Positions 6,668 through 15,167 of a DNA stretch of 64,000 nucleotides are shown in pieces. Made by a program: the position numbers and the translations under genes. Numbering within the stretch: the first letter of the stretch is position 1; every line of letters begins with the position of its first letter. The DNA comes from JACKDW01 sp964621785. Its GTDB lineage: Bacteria; Myxococcota_A; Polyangia; Nannocystales; Nannocystaceae. The DNA lies in NCBI GenBank assembly GCA_964621785.1, contig CAZUPD010000020.1, positions 15,118-79,117 on the forward strand, given 5' to 3'. The notes under the pieces are model-generated. The model made no database searches. It worked only from the letters and a program-made list of their open reading frames with translations, and had not been told where the DNA came from.

Positions 6668-9115
6668 CTAACCGACCTGCTGGCAGGCAGGGAGCATCTC
6701 GGACACATTGTTGTCCTCGACACACTCGTTGAGCTTGCCCATATCCATCCCGTCGTCGTCGACCTTCACCCAGATCGTCCCGTCGACCACATCGGCATCG
6801 ACAAACAGTGTCACCTGTTCCGAAGCACCGGCCGGGATTGCATTTTGCGTCTGCACCGTGCCCAGGTAGCCGAGCGAATCCTCGTAAAACGATACGTTGA
6901 CCCCGGGGCCCACACCGAGACAGCCGATGTTGGCGACGCGGGCGGAGAGTTGCAGATCCGGGCAGGACGAGGGTGCGGCCTGGAGGTCAAACGGCACCAG
7001 GTCGGGGGCGCAAAACGAGGTCGAACCCTGGGTATTGCGGCGGTAACTGTTGAGCGGATCGTCGATCGGCCACTGCCAACTGTTCTCCTCGACCACCGGA
7101 ATCTCACCGAGGTCGCCGACATTTGTGATGTGGTACGAGTGCTGGTTCCACACCGGACGGGTCGATACCCAGTTGTCGAGGCTGTCCTGCAACACCTCGA
7201 TCCCGGCGTCACGTCCCCAACCGACATCATTATTGGTTGCAAATACAATCTCGGCCTTGAAGTCACCGTCGACATCGGCGATCACGGGATACTCGGTCCG
7301 CGTGCGGGAGGAGTTGTAGTCGCGGTACAACACTTCGTTATCTGTCATGATCCCATCGCAATCGGGCCCTGGGGGGTCTTCCTGGCAATCTGGCTCGACC
7401 CCTGGGTAGATGCGGATATAGTACTCGTCGTTGTAGACCACCTCGTTGCGGCCATCGCCGTCGAAGTCGAACACCGACGAGCCGGTGACCCGCGAGGAGT
7501 CATCCTCCACGGTTGCCCGCCACAACTCGGTGAAATCTGTGCCATCAAACGTCACCACGACGTACCGCGTCGATCCGGCGGTGCCGATGTCGGGCTGGCC
7601 GTCGCCGTTGAAATCCGCGATGTTGGGTGCACCCCCGCTGTTGTTGCCGTCCGGCATATCGAACACCGCAAGCTGGGTGCCGTCTTGACCATTGAGCGCG
7701 TAGATGTTGCCACCGCGGACGATGATCACCTCCGGCAGACCGTCGAGATCGAAGTCGGCGACACCACAACGCCCGTCCCCGATACTCGAGTCCCACAGCG
7801 TCGTGCCCATAAAGTCGTTGCCGGCGATGGTACCGGTGAACGAATAGGCCGTCTTCCCGCCGATGAGCTCGGGACGACCATCGACATCGACATCGGCAAT
7901 ACAGGAAATCGGTCCCTGACCCTGTTGGCCGATGCCCTGGTTGCCCTCCCAAACCAGCGTCCCCGACGAGTCGAAGACCGCGGCTCCAAAAATGATCTCG
8001 GGGTCACCCTCGCCATCGAGGTTCGCCAGCGACACCGCGCCACTGTTCTCGCCCCCTGCGAAGTTGTCCGAACGCCATAGCGGAGTACCGTCCGAATCGA
8101 TCGCGATCAGGTACTTGCCTTCGCCCTGAACGATCACTTCGGGCAGGCCATCGCTGTCGATATCACCGACTGCCGGATTGGCTGTCCCATCAGACTGATA
8201 CATCGGATCGGTCACCGACCACAAAAGCTCCCCGGTATCCCCCCGAACTGCCCGCATCACCCCGTTGCTGGTGAACTGGCTCGCAATATACGTGTTGAAG
8301 ATAACGTCCGGGATGCAGTTGTCGTCGAGGTCGGCGACCACCGGAATCGACGACACCTGAATGTTGGTGGGGGCGTCGGCCGGTTCCACGTGGTTCCACG
8401 TAATTTGGCAGGTGCCATCCATACACGTTTCTGCGTTTTGGCACTGGCTATCATCGTTGCAGTTGACGGTATCGCGAAAACCCCAGGTAAACAGCGGCAC
8501 CGGGTTGAACACATTTTGCGGTGGAATGTATGTGCAAGTCGGGTCGGCCTGGGACGGCACACACAGGCCGAGCTGCGGGTCGCAGACAAATCCGCTGGCG
8601 CATTGTTGCTGCTCGTCCTTGGTCGCGCACAGGGTTTCCGTACAACTGTCACCCGGTGTCACACACTGATCGAGGTAACAGACGTCACTGTCGCCACAGC
8701 AAATGCGGTCGGGGCCGCAGGGAGGTTCGCCACCGCAATCATCTGCACATGCACCTTCAAAACAAACCTGCTCGGAAGGACAGCAATCCGAGCCACAGGT
8801 AATTTCCTCATCCAGACACTCGACCCCCGTCTCCGAATCGGTCGTCGTCTCTGAGTCGGTCGGGTCGGTTTCCGAATCGGTCGGCCCGGCGGTCGTACTA
8901 TCCGTCTCCCCTACGGTTTCACTCCCACTCGGGCTGGTGTCGGTCATCGACATACTGCCCGAGGTTTCCGAAGTGCTCTGCGTCGTCGTGTCTGTCTCCG
9001 TCGTTCCGAGGGTACCAGCGGTCCCGCTCTCGGTCGTCGTCTCGTCACCTCCCCCGCAACCGAAGGCCAGCAGGGTCAGAGGGGTCACAAATGTCCAAAT
9101 TAATTTTCTTCGCAT
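6668..9115 (-). CDS. FG-GAP/VCBS-repeat surface lipoprotein
   Basis: An 815-residue predicted outer-surface lipoprotein. The signal peptide ends in LLAFGC (Cys20), then comes a Thr/Ser/Glu linker to about residue 95. Residues 97-210 are Cys-rich (CGSDCCPSEQVC, CGDSDVCYLDQC), probably small disulfide knots. Residues 250-640 carry at least eight FG-GAP/VCBS-like repeats with calcium-loop signatures such as VGDIDSDGLPEVIV, VADFDLDGLPEVII and VFDFDGDGRNEVVY, which in known proteins fold as a beta-propeller. The last 120 residues (DLQLSARVANIGCLGVGPGV) resemble a CARDB/adhesion beta-sandwich. A role in adhesion or ligand binding outside the cell is likely. A CATGTC dyad lies 47 bases upstream of the ATG. 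Confidence 0.85.
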   Translation of the reverse strand: MRRKLIWTFVTPLTLLAFGCGGGDETTTESGTAGTLGTTETDTTTQSTSETSGSMSMTDTSPSGSETVGETDSTTAGPTDSETDPTDSETTTDSETGVECLDEEITCGSDCCPSEQVCFEGACADDCGGEPPCGPDRICCGDSDVCYLDQCVTPGDSCTETLCATKDEQQQCASGFVCDPQLGLCVPSQADPTCTYIPPQNVFNPVPLFTWGFRDTVNCNDDSQCQNAETCMDGTCQITWNHVEPADAPTNIQVSSIPVVADLDDNCIPDVIFNTYIASQFTSNGVMRAVRGDTGELLWSVTDPMYQSDGTANPAVGDIDSDGLPEVIVQGEGKYLIAIDSDGTPLWRSDNFAGGENSGAVSLANLDGEGDPEIIFGAAVFDSSGTLVWEGNQGIGQQGQGPISCIADVDVDGRPELIGGKTAYSFTGTIAGNDFMGTTLWDSSIGDGRCGVADFDLDGLPEVIIVRGGNIYALNGQDGTQLAVFDMPDGNNSGGAPNIADFNGDGQPDIGTAGSTRYVVVTFDGTDFTELWRATVEDDSSRVTGSSVFDFDGDGRNEVVYNDEYYIRIYPGVEPDCQEDPPGPDCDGIMTDNEVLYRDYNSSRTRTEYPVIADVDGDFKAEIVFATNNDVGWGRDAGIEVLQDSLDNWVSTRPVWNQHSYHITNVGDLGEIPVVEENSWQWPIDDPLNSYRRNTQGSTSFCAPDLVPFDLQAAPSSCPDLQLSARVANIGCLGVGPGVNVSFYEDSLGYLGTVQTQNAIPAGASEQVTLFVDADVVDGTIWVKVDDDGMDMGKLNECVEDNNVSEMLPACQQVG

Positions 9116-9161
9116 GGTTACTCCACAACAAGCAGAGCCCGATTTTACATGACCAAAAACA

Positions 9162-9179
9162 CATGTCTATGTAGACATG
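9162..9179. promoter_or_regulatory. CATGTCTA dyad upstream of the FG-GAP lipoprotein gene
   Basis: CATGTCTA and TAGACATG flank two bases (TG), giving perfect 8-bp inverted arms. The element begins 47 bases before the start codon at 9115 on the reverse strand. A similar dyad precedes the genes starting at 24829 and 45863, also lipoproteins. Confidence 0.55.
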
Positions 9180-9301
9180 AACACGACGTGCGAGGATGTG
9201 TCACAACACCGGCCCCCCGGTCGTGTCGCGTACCCAATCCATGTCCAAATCGAGATGTTGACGGACCGCAAATGCCCTTGCGTTCACACGCTCGGTTGTT
9301 G

Positions 9302-10504
9302 TCACACGTATGTAAATCCGAAGATCTCGAGCGCTGTTGCGAGCGCTGGCCCACCCGCGACAAGCGAACGTTGGGCCCACGGTCGCAGCTGCCGTTGCAA
9401 CTCGGGACCGAGCACATAGCTATCTGGCTGCCGGCGAAGGTCATAGTTGCGACGCAACGCCTCAAACGCGGTGGCACGCTGCGCGCGCGGGAGTTGGGCC
9501 AACCCGCGCACACGGGCATCGTCGTGTGCGAGTGCACAGGTGGCGCCGAGAATCATTGCACACACATCAATTGGGTGCGATGCCGACGAAAACTCCTGCG
9601 GTCCGAGGTGCACCGGCGAGGGGAGGACAGGCGCCGTAGAACGCTCGATCCGACTCGAAAAACATGTCCTCAATGACTCGACCACCATCGCGGTCGCCCG
9701 CGCTTTGCTCTCGCGGCTATACCCCGCCACGTGGGGGCTCGCCAGCCAGACCGGGCCATCGGGGCGCGCCAGCAACGACCACGGGAGTTCCGGCTCTTGC
9801 GGCCAAACATCCACAATCAGACTCTGCGGGGCGGCCTGAGCCAAAAAACTCGGTGTACATACAGGCCCGCGACTGGTGTTGATGAGGCAACCTCGGTAGC
9901 CACACTCCCCATGGATCATTCCCGCAGTGGGATGCGAGGACGTGGGTGCGTGCGTCAGCGGAACATGCAGTGACACGATTGGGCAGGTCCGCAAGATCGT
10001 GTCGAGCGAAGCCCACGACCTCTCCTGGGAGCCAGCGTCCTGAAGTGGTGGGTCACACACAAGGCAATCGATCCCCAAGGCCTCGAGCACCGCGACCAAA
10101 CGCCGCCCGATGTTGCCAAACCCAACCACACCGACCGGCCCCGCAAACGTCCAGGTACCGGCGTGTGCGGCCCACAACATTGCCGCGATGACCCAATGGA
10201 CGACGGCGGGGGCATTGCAACCCGGTGCATATGCAAAATGTATCCCCCGGTGCCGCAGCCACGTTTGATCGACATGATCGACACCGGCGGTGGCCGATGC
10301 CACGAAGCGTACTTCGGTCTCGGCGAGCAGCTCGCGATCGATTCGCGTGACGCTACGTACCAGCAGAGCTTCTGCGGCGGTCTCCAGCAGGCGTGCCCGT
10401 GTCAGCTCCCGCCCATCGACACAGATGACATCCGCAGTCGAGCCGAGGAGCGACTGCACGCCGACGATCGCCGCATCGGCGACGACACGAACCCGCCTGG
10501 TCAT
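9302..10504 (-). CDS. pdxB: 4-phosphoerythronate dehydrogenase
   Basis: A 400-residue cytoplasmic enzyme of the D-2-hydroxyacid dehydrogenase family. It oxidises 4-phospho-D-erythronate with NAD in the DXP-dependent pathway to pyridoxal phosphate. PdxB-type signatures are the N-terminal ALLVRSVTRID and FVASATAGVDHVD, then APGCNA, the Rossmann motif VGVVGFGNIGRRL, CDPP, LHVPLT, INTSRG, DVWPQEP and the catalytic His in HVAGYS. ATG 10504 is chosen over 10600 because AGGAG lies 11 bases upstream and the homologous fold begins right after it. The last 100 residues correspond to the PdxB C-terminal dimerisation region. It stands alone, with no other pdx gene in view. Confidence 0.85.
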   Translation of the reverse strand: MTRRVRVVADAAIVGVQSLLGSTADVICVDGRELTRARLLETAAEALLVRSVTRIDRELLAETEVRFVASATAGVDHVDQTWLRHRGIHFAYAPGCNAPAVVHWVIAAMLWAAHAGTWTFAGPVGVVGFGNIGRRLVAVLEALGIDCLVCDPPLQDAGSQERSWASLDTILRTCPIVSLHVPLTHAPTSSHPTAGMIHGECGYRGCLINTSRGPVCTPSFLAQAAPQSLIVDVWPQEPELPWSLLARPDGPVWLASPHVAGYSRESKARATAMVVESLRTCFSSRIERSTAPVLPSPVHLGPQEFSSASHPIDVCAMILGATCALAHDDARVRGLAQLPRAQRATAFEALRRNYDLRRQPDSYVLGPELQRQLRPWAQRSLVAGGPALATALEIFGFTYV

Positions 10505-11523
10505 CCGGACACCCGCTCCTGCAAGGTTGTTCGCGTCGTCACGCACGGGACGATCCCCGATCGTCGGACCCCGAGCAACACGTCCCCGCAGGGTTTTCAC
10601 ACGTGGGCGGTTCCACGGTCATGTTGTGGTCGACACCACAACACATCAACGGGCCTCGACTTCAACTACATGCAATGATTCTCTGCACCCACGGTTCAGC
10701 ACATTGCAAACCTCGCTCGTCGCGGCCGATTCGATGACATCGGAATGATGACAACCAGTATTCGGCCGACAGCCCCCACACGACCCCGTCTCTCCCATCA
10801 ATCTGGGTCGAAGTCTCGTGTGGTTTTTCGGGACATTTCAGTCGTGTCCTTCGGGGCTCAAATCGGCCTGTGAGCCCGCGCGTGAACGAGCTGCGAAAAA
10901 ACCCAATTGAAGTGCCCGTCATCTGCACTTTTCGAATGAGACGTGACGAACATACGGCGCTGCTGCCACAAACCGACTCCTCGACACACCGATGCGACTT
11001 CTCTCTCTGCGCTCTCTCGCTCTCCCCTCCCATACTCTCGGCGGCACCGCCGTAGCGCGATCGATTCCTGCTACGATGATCAACACATCTCAACTCATTC
11101 GGAGGATCGCCTCTATCGCTGAATAAGACGACTCCGAACAACACACAATTACCTGCGCTACGGCGCAATCCCCCGAATTCCGAGCCCGGGTGTCTCACCG
11201 CACTTGCACAATGAAGTGAACAAACATGCGAAGATATGATCGATATATGTGGACCGTTGAATGCATACCCTCATCACCTCAACCAACCACCCAATCACCA
11301 TCACTCTTCGGTCTCAGTATCCAGTGGATTCGTATCTTTGCGAGCTTCATTTCCGCACGCGAGTGAGGCATCCGGGCCTCGGTATTTCGACAAATCATTC
11401 CTCGACTGGCGCACTTTGAGGGAACCACGGGTTTCGGCCCGTGGTTCCCTGTCCGTACGCACGTTCGGGTGCGCGTGAAAACCTGCTCGCCGGGCCCGGG
11501 TCTGTGGTAGCCTGCCGCCACCC
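10505..11523. other. One-kilobase non-coding stretch between pdxB and the sigma factor
   Basis: No open frame here has a recognisable domain or signal peptide. The longest, on the reverse strand at 10662-11198, is rich in Arg and Ser without family features, as expected of a chance frame. The sequence is lower in GC than its flanks. A strong perfect hairpin occurs at 11419-11450. It probably contains the promoters of the divergent pdxB and sigma-factor genes. An unannotated small RNA is possible but I cannot support one. Confidence 0.45.
11419..11450 (+). promoter_or_regulatory. Perfect 13-bp hairpin in the sigma-factor leader
   Basis: AGGGAACCACGGG (11419-11431) pairs with CCCGTGGTTCCCT (11438-11450) around a TTTCGG loop. 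It lies 73 bases before the ATG of the ECF sigma gene. No T-run follows on either strand, so a simple intrinsic terminator is doubtful; a leader structure that affects sigma-factor expression is possible. Confidence 0.45.
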
Positions 11524-12141
11524 ATGGAGGACGATCGGGGACTTCTCGAAGCTTGGCGAGGTGGCGACGAAGCGGCTGGCGAGTTACTCGTCGAGCGCCA
11601 CTACGACGGTCTTGCCTGCTTTTTCCGCACCAAGGTGGGGGACGAAGCTCCCGACCTGATTCAGCGCACATTTTTGCGGATGCTTGAAAAGCACCACCGC
11701 ATGCGCGAGGGGACGCCGTACCGGTGTTTCTTGTTTGGAATCGCCCGTAACGTTTTGTACGAGCACTACCGCGGGGCCAAGCGGTTTCGCGAACGTTTTC
11801 AACCGCAGACCGCCTCAGTTGCCGACCTCGGTGTCTCACCGACCAATCTACTGGCCCAGGCACAGGAGGCCGAACTGCTGCTCCAAGCACTGCGCGGTAT
11901 CCCGCTCGAGTTCCAGCTCATCATCGAGCTCTACTACTGGGAGGCGATGACGGCGAAGGAACTTGCGGCTGTGCTCGACGTCCCCGAAGGAACCGCACGC
12001 ACACGACTTCGCCGGGCCAAACAACTGCTGGAGCGCCAACTCAAAAAACTCTCGCGCTCGCCTCAACTGCTCCAGAGTACGGTGACCGACCTCGACGGCT
12101 GGGCCAAGCAGCTGCGCGAGTCGATGAAGCGCGACGAGTAG
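11524..12141 (+). CDS. ECF-type RNA polymerase sigma factor
   Basis: A 205-residue sigma-70 family protein of the ECF type with only regions 2 and 4. Region 2 spans about residues 20-85 and includes the -10 recognition helix with DLIQRTFLRMLEKH and CFLFGIARNVLYEHYR. Region 4 spans about residues 120-175, with a helix-turn-helix in AKELAAVLDVPEGTARTRLRRAK. A basic C-terminal tail follows. No anti-sigma factor is adjacent; the next gene, convergent and 14 bases away, encodes an AgmX-like membrane-anchored protein. A strong hairpin precedes the gene. Family is clear; the regulon is unknown. Confidence 0.9.
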   Translation: MEDDRGLLEAWRGGDEAAGELLVERHYDGLACFFRTKVGDEAPDLIQRTFLRMLEKHHRMREGTPYRCFLFGIARNVLYEHYRGAKRFRERFQPQTASVADLGVSPTNLLAQAQEAELLLQALRGIPLEFQLIIELYYWEAMTAKELAAVLDVPEGTARTRLRRAKQLLERQLKKLSRSPQLLQSTVTDLDGWAKQLRESMKRDE

Positions 12142-12155
12142 CAGAAGTTGTTTGA

Positions 12156-12806
12156 TCACACAGGATCGATGGGCATGGTGATGGCAAAGCTCTCAGGATC
12201 GGTCAGCCCTTCGACTGAAAGGGTCGTCTGCTCGATGCACTCGATCAGCTCCTCGTCGCGAATCTCGTTGTCGTCTTGAAGGCGTACGGACTCGACCAAC
12301 ACCGCGTCCCCATCTTCGAGCGGGACGACATCGACGGCGAACGACAACAGACCGGCGAGCTTTGGATCACGCTGATGCGCCATCTCGATACACTCGTTGG
12401 CCAAGGGCATAAACTCGGCATGCAGCTGTCTTCCGAGGTCGTTCGCACGACCTGTACGATCAGTCAGCTCCCCGTAGGCTCGATCCTCGGGATGGGGCAG
12501 CCCGGGCGCCGCCTCTGGCGGTGGGCGTGAAACCGCTGGCGCAACCCGTGCGACCGGTTTGGGCGAGCCGATGACTCCCCGAGGTCCCGAAACGGCCCGG
12601 GGAACCTGCTTCGTGGACGTGGCCGTTTTTTGTGTATGTCCATTCTTTCGCGACGCGACGCCGACATGCTCCCCAGACGAGTCCCGCAACTCAGCCTGTG
12701 CCGTCGGGGGAGCTGTCGGGGCGGTCCCCTGCAACGTCATCCACCAAACCGCCCACGCCGAGAGTGTGAGTGCTGCGAGGATCAAAAGTCTGCGAGCGAG
12801 CTGCAT
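12156..12806 (-). CDS. Membrane-anchored protein with AgmX/PglI-like C-terminal domain
   Basis: A 216-residue protein with one N-terminal membrane segment (residues 5-25) and the rest in the periplasm. A proline-rich, basic linker (residues 30-110) is followed by a C-terminal domain with ANECIEMAHQRDPKLAGLL and a paired second Cys in ELIECIEQTTLS. This Cys...CI layout resembles the AgmX/PglI C-terminal domain common in myxobacterial gliding and energy-coupling proteins, a TonB-like fold. It runs against the ECF sigma gene, sharing only 14 bases between stops. Assignment is by pattern and is moderate. Confidence 0.6.
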   Translation of the reverse strand: MQLARRLLILAALTLSAWAVWWMTLQGTAPTAPPTAQAELRDSSGEHVGVASRKNGHTQKTATSTKQVPRAVSGPRGVIGSPKPVARVAPAVSRPPPEAAPGLPHPEDRAYGELTDRTGRANDLGRQLHAEFMPLANECIEMAHQRDPKLAGLLSFAVDVVPLEDGDAVLVESVRLQDDNEIRDEELIECIEQTTLSVEGLTDPESFAITMPIDPV

Positions 12807-12820
12807 CGGCTAGTACCCCA

Positions 12821-12845
12821 GTGTTTTTTTCGCGCGTCGTCTCGC
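12821..12845 (+). repeat. Copy of dispersed intergenic GTGGTTTTTCTCGCG-type repeat
   Basis: GTGTTTTTTTCGCGCGTCG followed by TCTCGC is a diverged copy of a short intergenic element also found at 18386-18412, 45351-45376, 49470-49490 and 60428-60445. It lies just upstream of the AgmX-like gene. Confidence 0.5.
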
Positions 12846-13074
12846 GCTGAAGGTTGCGGCGACGATGCGTTTCAAATCAAGCAGTTGCGCTGGTCGTGCT
12901 GGAAGTTTTGTGGACTGCAAAGCCTATCACCGAACGTCAGAGGTTGGAAAAAATCACGCTTCCGATCGTGGAACGGATTTCGATGATGATACACCGAAAC
13001 CTGTGAACCGGATACGAGCCGATGGGAGGCCCGGACGATACCAACAAACCAGTAGATGTCTGACACCCGGGTGG

Positions 13075-14592
13075 TTAGGCGCTCTTCAATCCGCTATCGA
13101 GTTTGAGGTCGCGAGGGTCGATGGCAACCGAGCGCACAATCAGACTGGCATCGCCCATTTGGGACCACCGCGCCGGCAACCGCAGGGTAAAGGTCGACCC
13201 TTCCCCCAACTGGCTGCTAGCCGTCAGCGTACCGCCCAAAATCGCCGCGAGGTTGCGACTGACGGCGAGTCCGAGTCCAGCCCCGTCAAACCGCCGGGTG
13301 CTCGATCCATCGGCCTGCTCAAACGGCCGAAACAGCCGCTCCATCTCGTTGGGATCGATCCCGATGCCGGTATCGCTGACTGAAAACACATAGGTCGGCT
13401 CGTCGGCTTCGACGTCGCGCTCGAGTGAAAGTCGGATCGTGCCGTTTTCGGTGAACTTACAAGCATTGCTGAGCAGATTTTTGAGGATGGTCTGCAGTTT
13501 TTCGCTGTCGCTGACCACCGAGCCGATGTCTTCGGGGCAACGCAGCCGCAAGGTGTTGCCGCGGGTGCGCGCCTGGGTGGCAAAACTTTGGATCAGACGC
13601 TCGACGAACTCGGCGAGGTCGATCGGCACGGGATCCGTCGTCATCGTGCCCGACTCGATTTGTGACTGATCGAGCACGTTGCTGATGATGTCGAACAGAT
13701 TCATGGCCGCCTCTTGGATCCGCGTCACGTCCCCCGCGAGTTCGGTCGGGTCGCCATCTTCAGCTTCCTCGATCAAAAGCTCGCTGTAGCCGATGATCTG
13801 ATGCAACGGTGTGCGCAACTCGTGGCTCATGGTGGCGAGAAACGCCTCTTTTATCCGGAATGCCTCGAGCAGCTGCGACTCGGCATTCTGGCGCGAGTCC
13901 GCCTCGTGGCGCAGCAAGCTGGTCACGAGATCGAGTTCGTGCTTGATCCGATTGAGCTCGACGCGCGTCGGCCCGACCAGACGCGTGGCCTGCTGACTAA
14001 TTTGTTGCAGATGCGTGTTTTCGGCTTCACGCAACGAGAACGCTACGACATGTACAAGTGCACAGCCAAGGCCCAAGGTCGCGATTGCGACCGGCAAGGC
14101 ACTGTCTGGCTGTTCGAGAAACAAACTAATCGCCGCCGCCGCAGCGGTGGTACCGACCACGAGATAGGCACCCCGTCGCGGAAGCACGACCGTGGCGACC
14201 ACTTGAATCACGGTGGCCAGCATCACCAGCGCAAGCAGATCGCCCAACCCAACGGGAACCAGGAGACCGGCGCTGATGAGCAGGGTCGTGACCACGACCG
14301 CTCGAGACCGCCTCGCCAACAACAGCGACGCGATCACACACACAGCCGCGACCAGCGTACAACCAATGATCCACAGCGGAGCATGGGCGAAGACTTGGAG
14401 GACGACCGTCAGAACTGCCGCGACTGCAATCCAAGGTTGACTCTGCGATTCAACCTCCACGGGTCCCTCCTCGTTGCGACCCCGCGAGAGCACAGAACTC
14501 TGCGAGTGAGTGTCCCATCGTACAGTGTCAGCGTCGCGCCGACAAGAGATCCCGTGGTCGAGAATGGGGTTTTGCTGCGGATAAGCGTACAT
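13075..14592 (-). CDS. Membrane sensor histidine kinase
   Basis: A 505-residue two-component sensor. ATG 14592 is used rather than the GTG at 14607 because GGAGGG stands 7 bases before it. About four to six hydrophobic segments cover residues 50-185, with very short loops, so sensing is probably within the membrane. A coiled-coil linker (residues 195-245) leads to the HisKA domain with FLATMSHELRTPLHQIIGYSE, phospho-acceptor His257. The HATPase domain has the N box (NLLSNACKF), G1 (DTGIGID), F box (FRPFEQADGSS) and G2 (GAGLGLAVS). There is no receiver domain and no response regulator next to it, so it is an orphan kinase here. Confidence 0.88.
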   Translation of the reverse strand: MYAYPQQNPILDHGISCRRDADTVRWDTHSQSSVLSRGRNEEGPVEVESQSQPWIAVAAVLTVVLQVFAHAPLWIIGCTLVAAVCVIASLLLARRSRAVVVTTLLISAGLLVPVGLGDLLALVMLATVIQVVATVVLPRRGAYLVVGTTAAAAAISLFLEQPDSALPVAIATLGLGCALVHVVAFSLREAENTHLQQISQQATRLVGPTRVELNRIKHELDLVTSLLRHEADSRQNAESQLLEAFRIKEAFLATMSHELRTPLHQIIGYSELLIEEAEDGDPTELAGDVTRIQEAAMNLFDIISNVLDQSQIESGTMTTDPVPIDLAEFVERLIQSFATQARTRGNTLRLRCPEDIGSVVSDSEKLQTILKNLLSNACKFTENGTIRLSLERDVEADEPTYVFSVSDTGIGIDPNEMERLFRPFEQADGSSTRRFDGAGLGLAVSRNLAAILGGTLTASSQLGEGSTFTLRLPARWSQMGDASLIVRSVAIDPRDLKLDSGLKSA

Positions 14593-15167
14593 CTGTCGAC
14601 CCTCCACTCGGCCGCGGGCGAAACGTCACAACGTGACCCTTCGGTAACGCGTCCGAACATCGATACACAACCCGCCACAGGAACCTGCATTTGCGCATGA
14701 CGGTTGGCCGGCGGGTTGCGGTTAAAAACTCGTGAACAAACTATCAATTTGTATCTGCATCATTATGATGACTGAAAAATCGCCGTGGCCCGGGGTTCCG
14801 GCGCGTCGCCTCAGGCAGATCTTTCGTGCGTCGCAGTTCGAATCCGTTGCACTCCATTTGACCGAACAATCGAGGCTTACCCAGAGGGGTCGGTACGAAC
14901 CTGATATCTCGTCACATTCACTTAAAAGGTGCACCTCCTGCGACATTCAATTGGAAAAAGTGCGCCAATATTTCGCCCGTCACGGACGGCCTCGACTCGT
15001 TCGGCTGGGCAAATTAGTACATGCTCTATCGGACAGGAACCGAAGAACTCGACACCTTGAGCCCCGAGCATCACTCGGCGTCGCCGGATTCGACACTGGC
15101 ACTCTTCGTGACGCCGGGCGGCGTCGCAACACATCCCATGCATGACGCAGCAACTTGTACACTCACT
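14593..15167. other. Non-coding stretch between histidine kinase and Ser/Thr kinase genes
   Basis: I find no convincing gene in these 575 bases. The block at 14720-14960 is notably AT-rich and contains TGTATCTGCA at 14750-14759, one of the few intergenic copies of the dispersed word. The 8-bp inverted pair AACCCGCC/GGCGGGTT lies near 14666 and 14711. The histidine kinase promoter should be at its left end and the end of the Ser/Thr kinase transcript at its right. Confidence 0.4.

Noticed and set aside
6845..8080. Forward frame of 411 residues opposite the FG-GAP lipoprotein
   Set aside because: It mirrors the regular FG-GAP repeat codons of the real reverse-strand gene and has no own start site or domain.
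10662..11198. Reverse-strand frame of 178 residues upstream of the sigma gene
   Set aside because: No family features or ribosome site; composition fits a chance frame.
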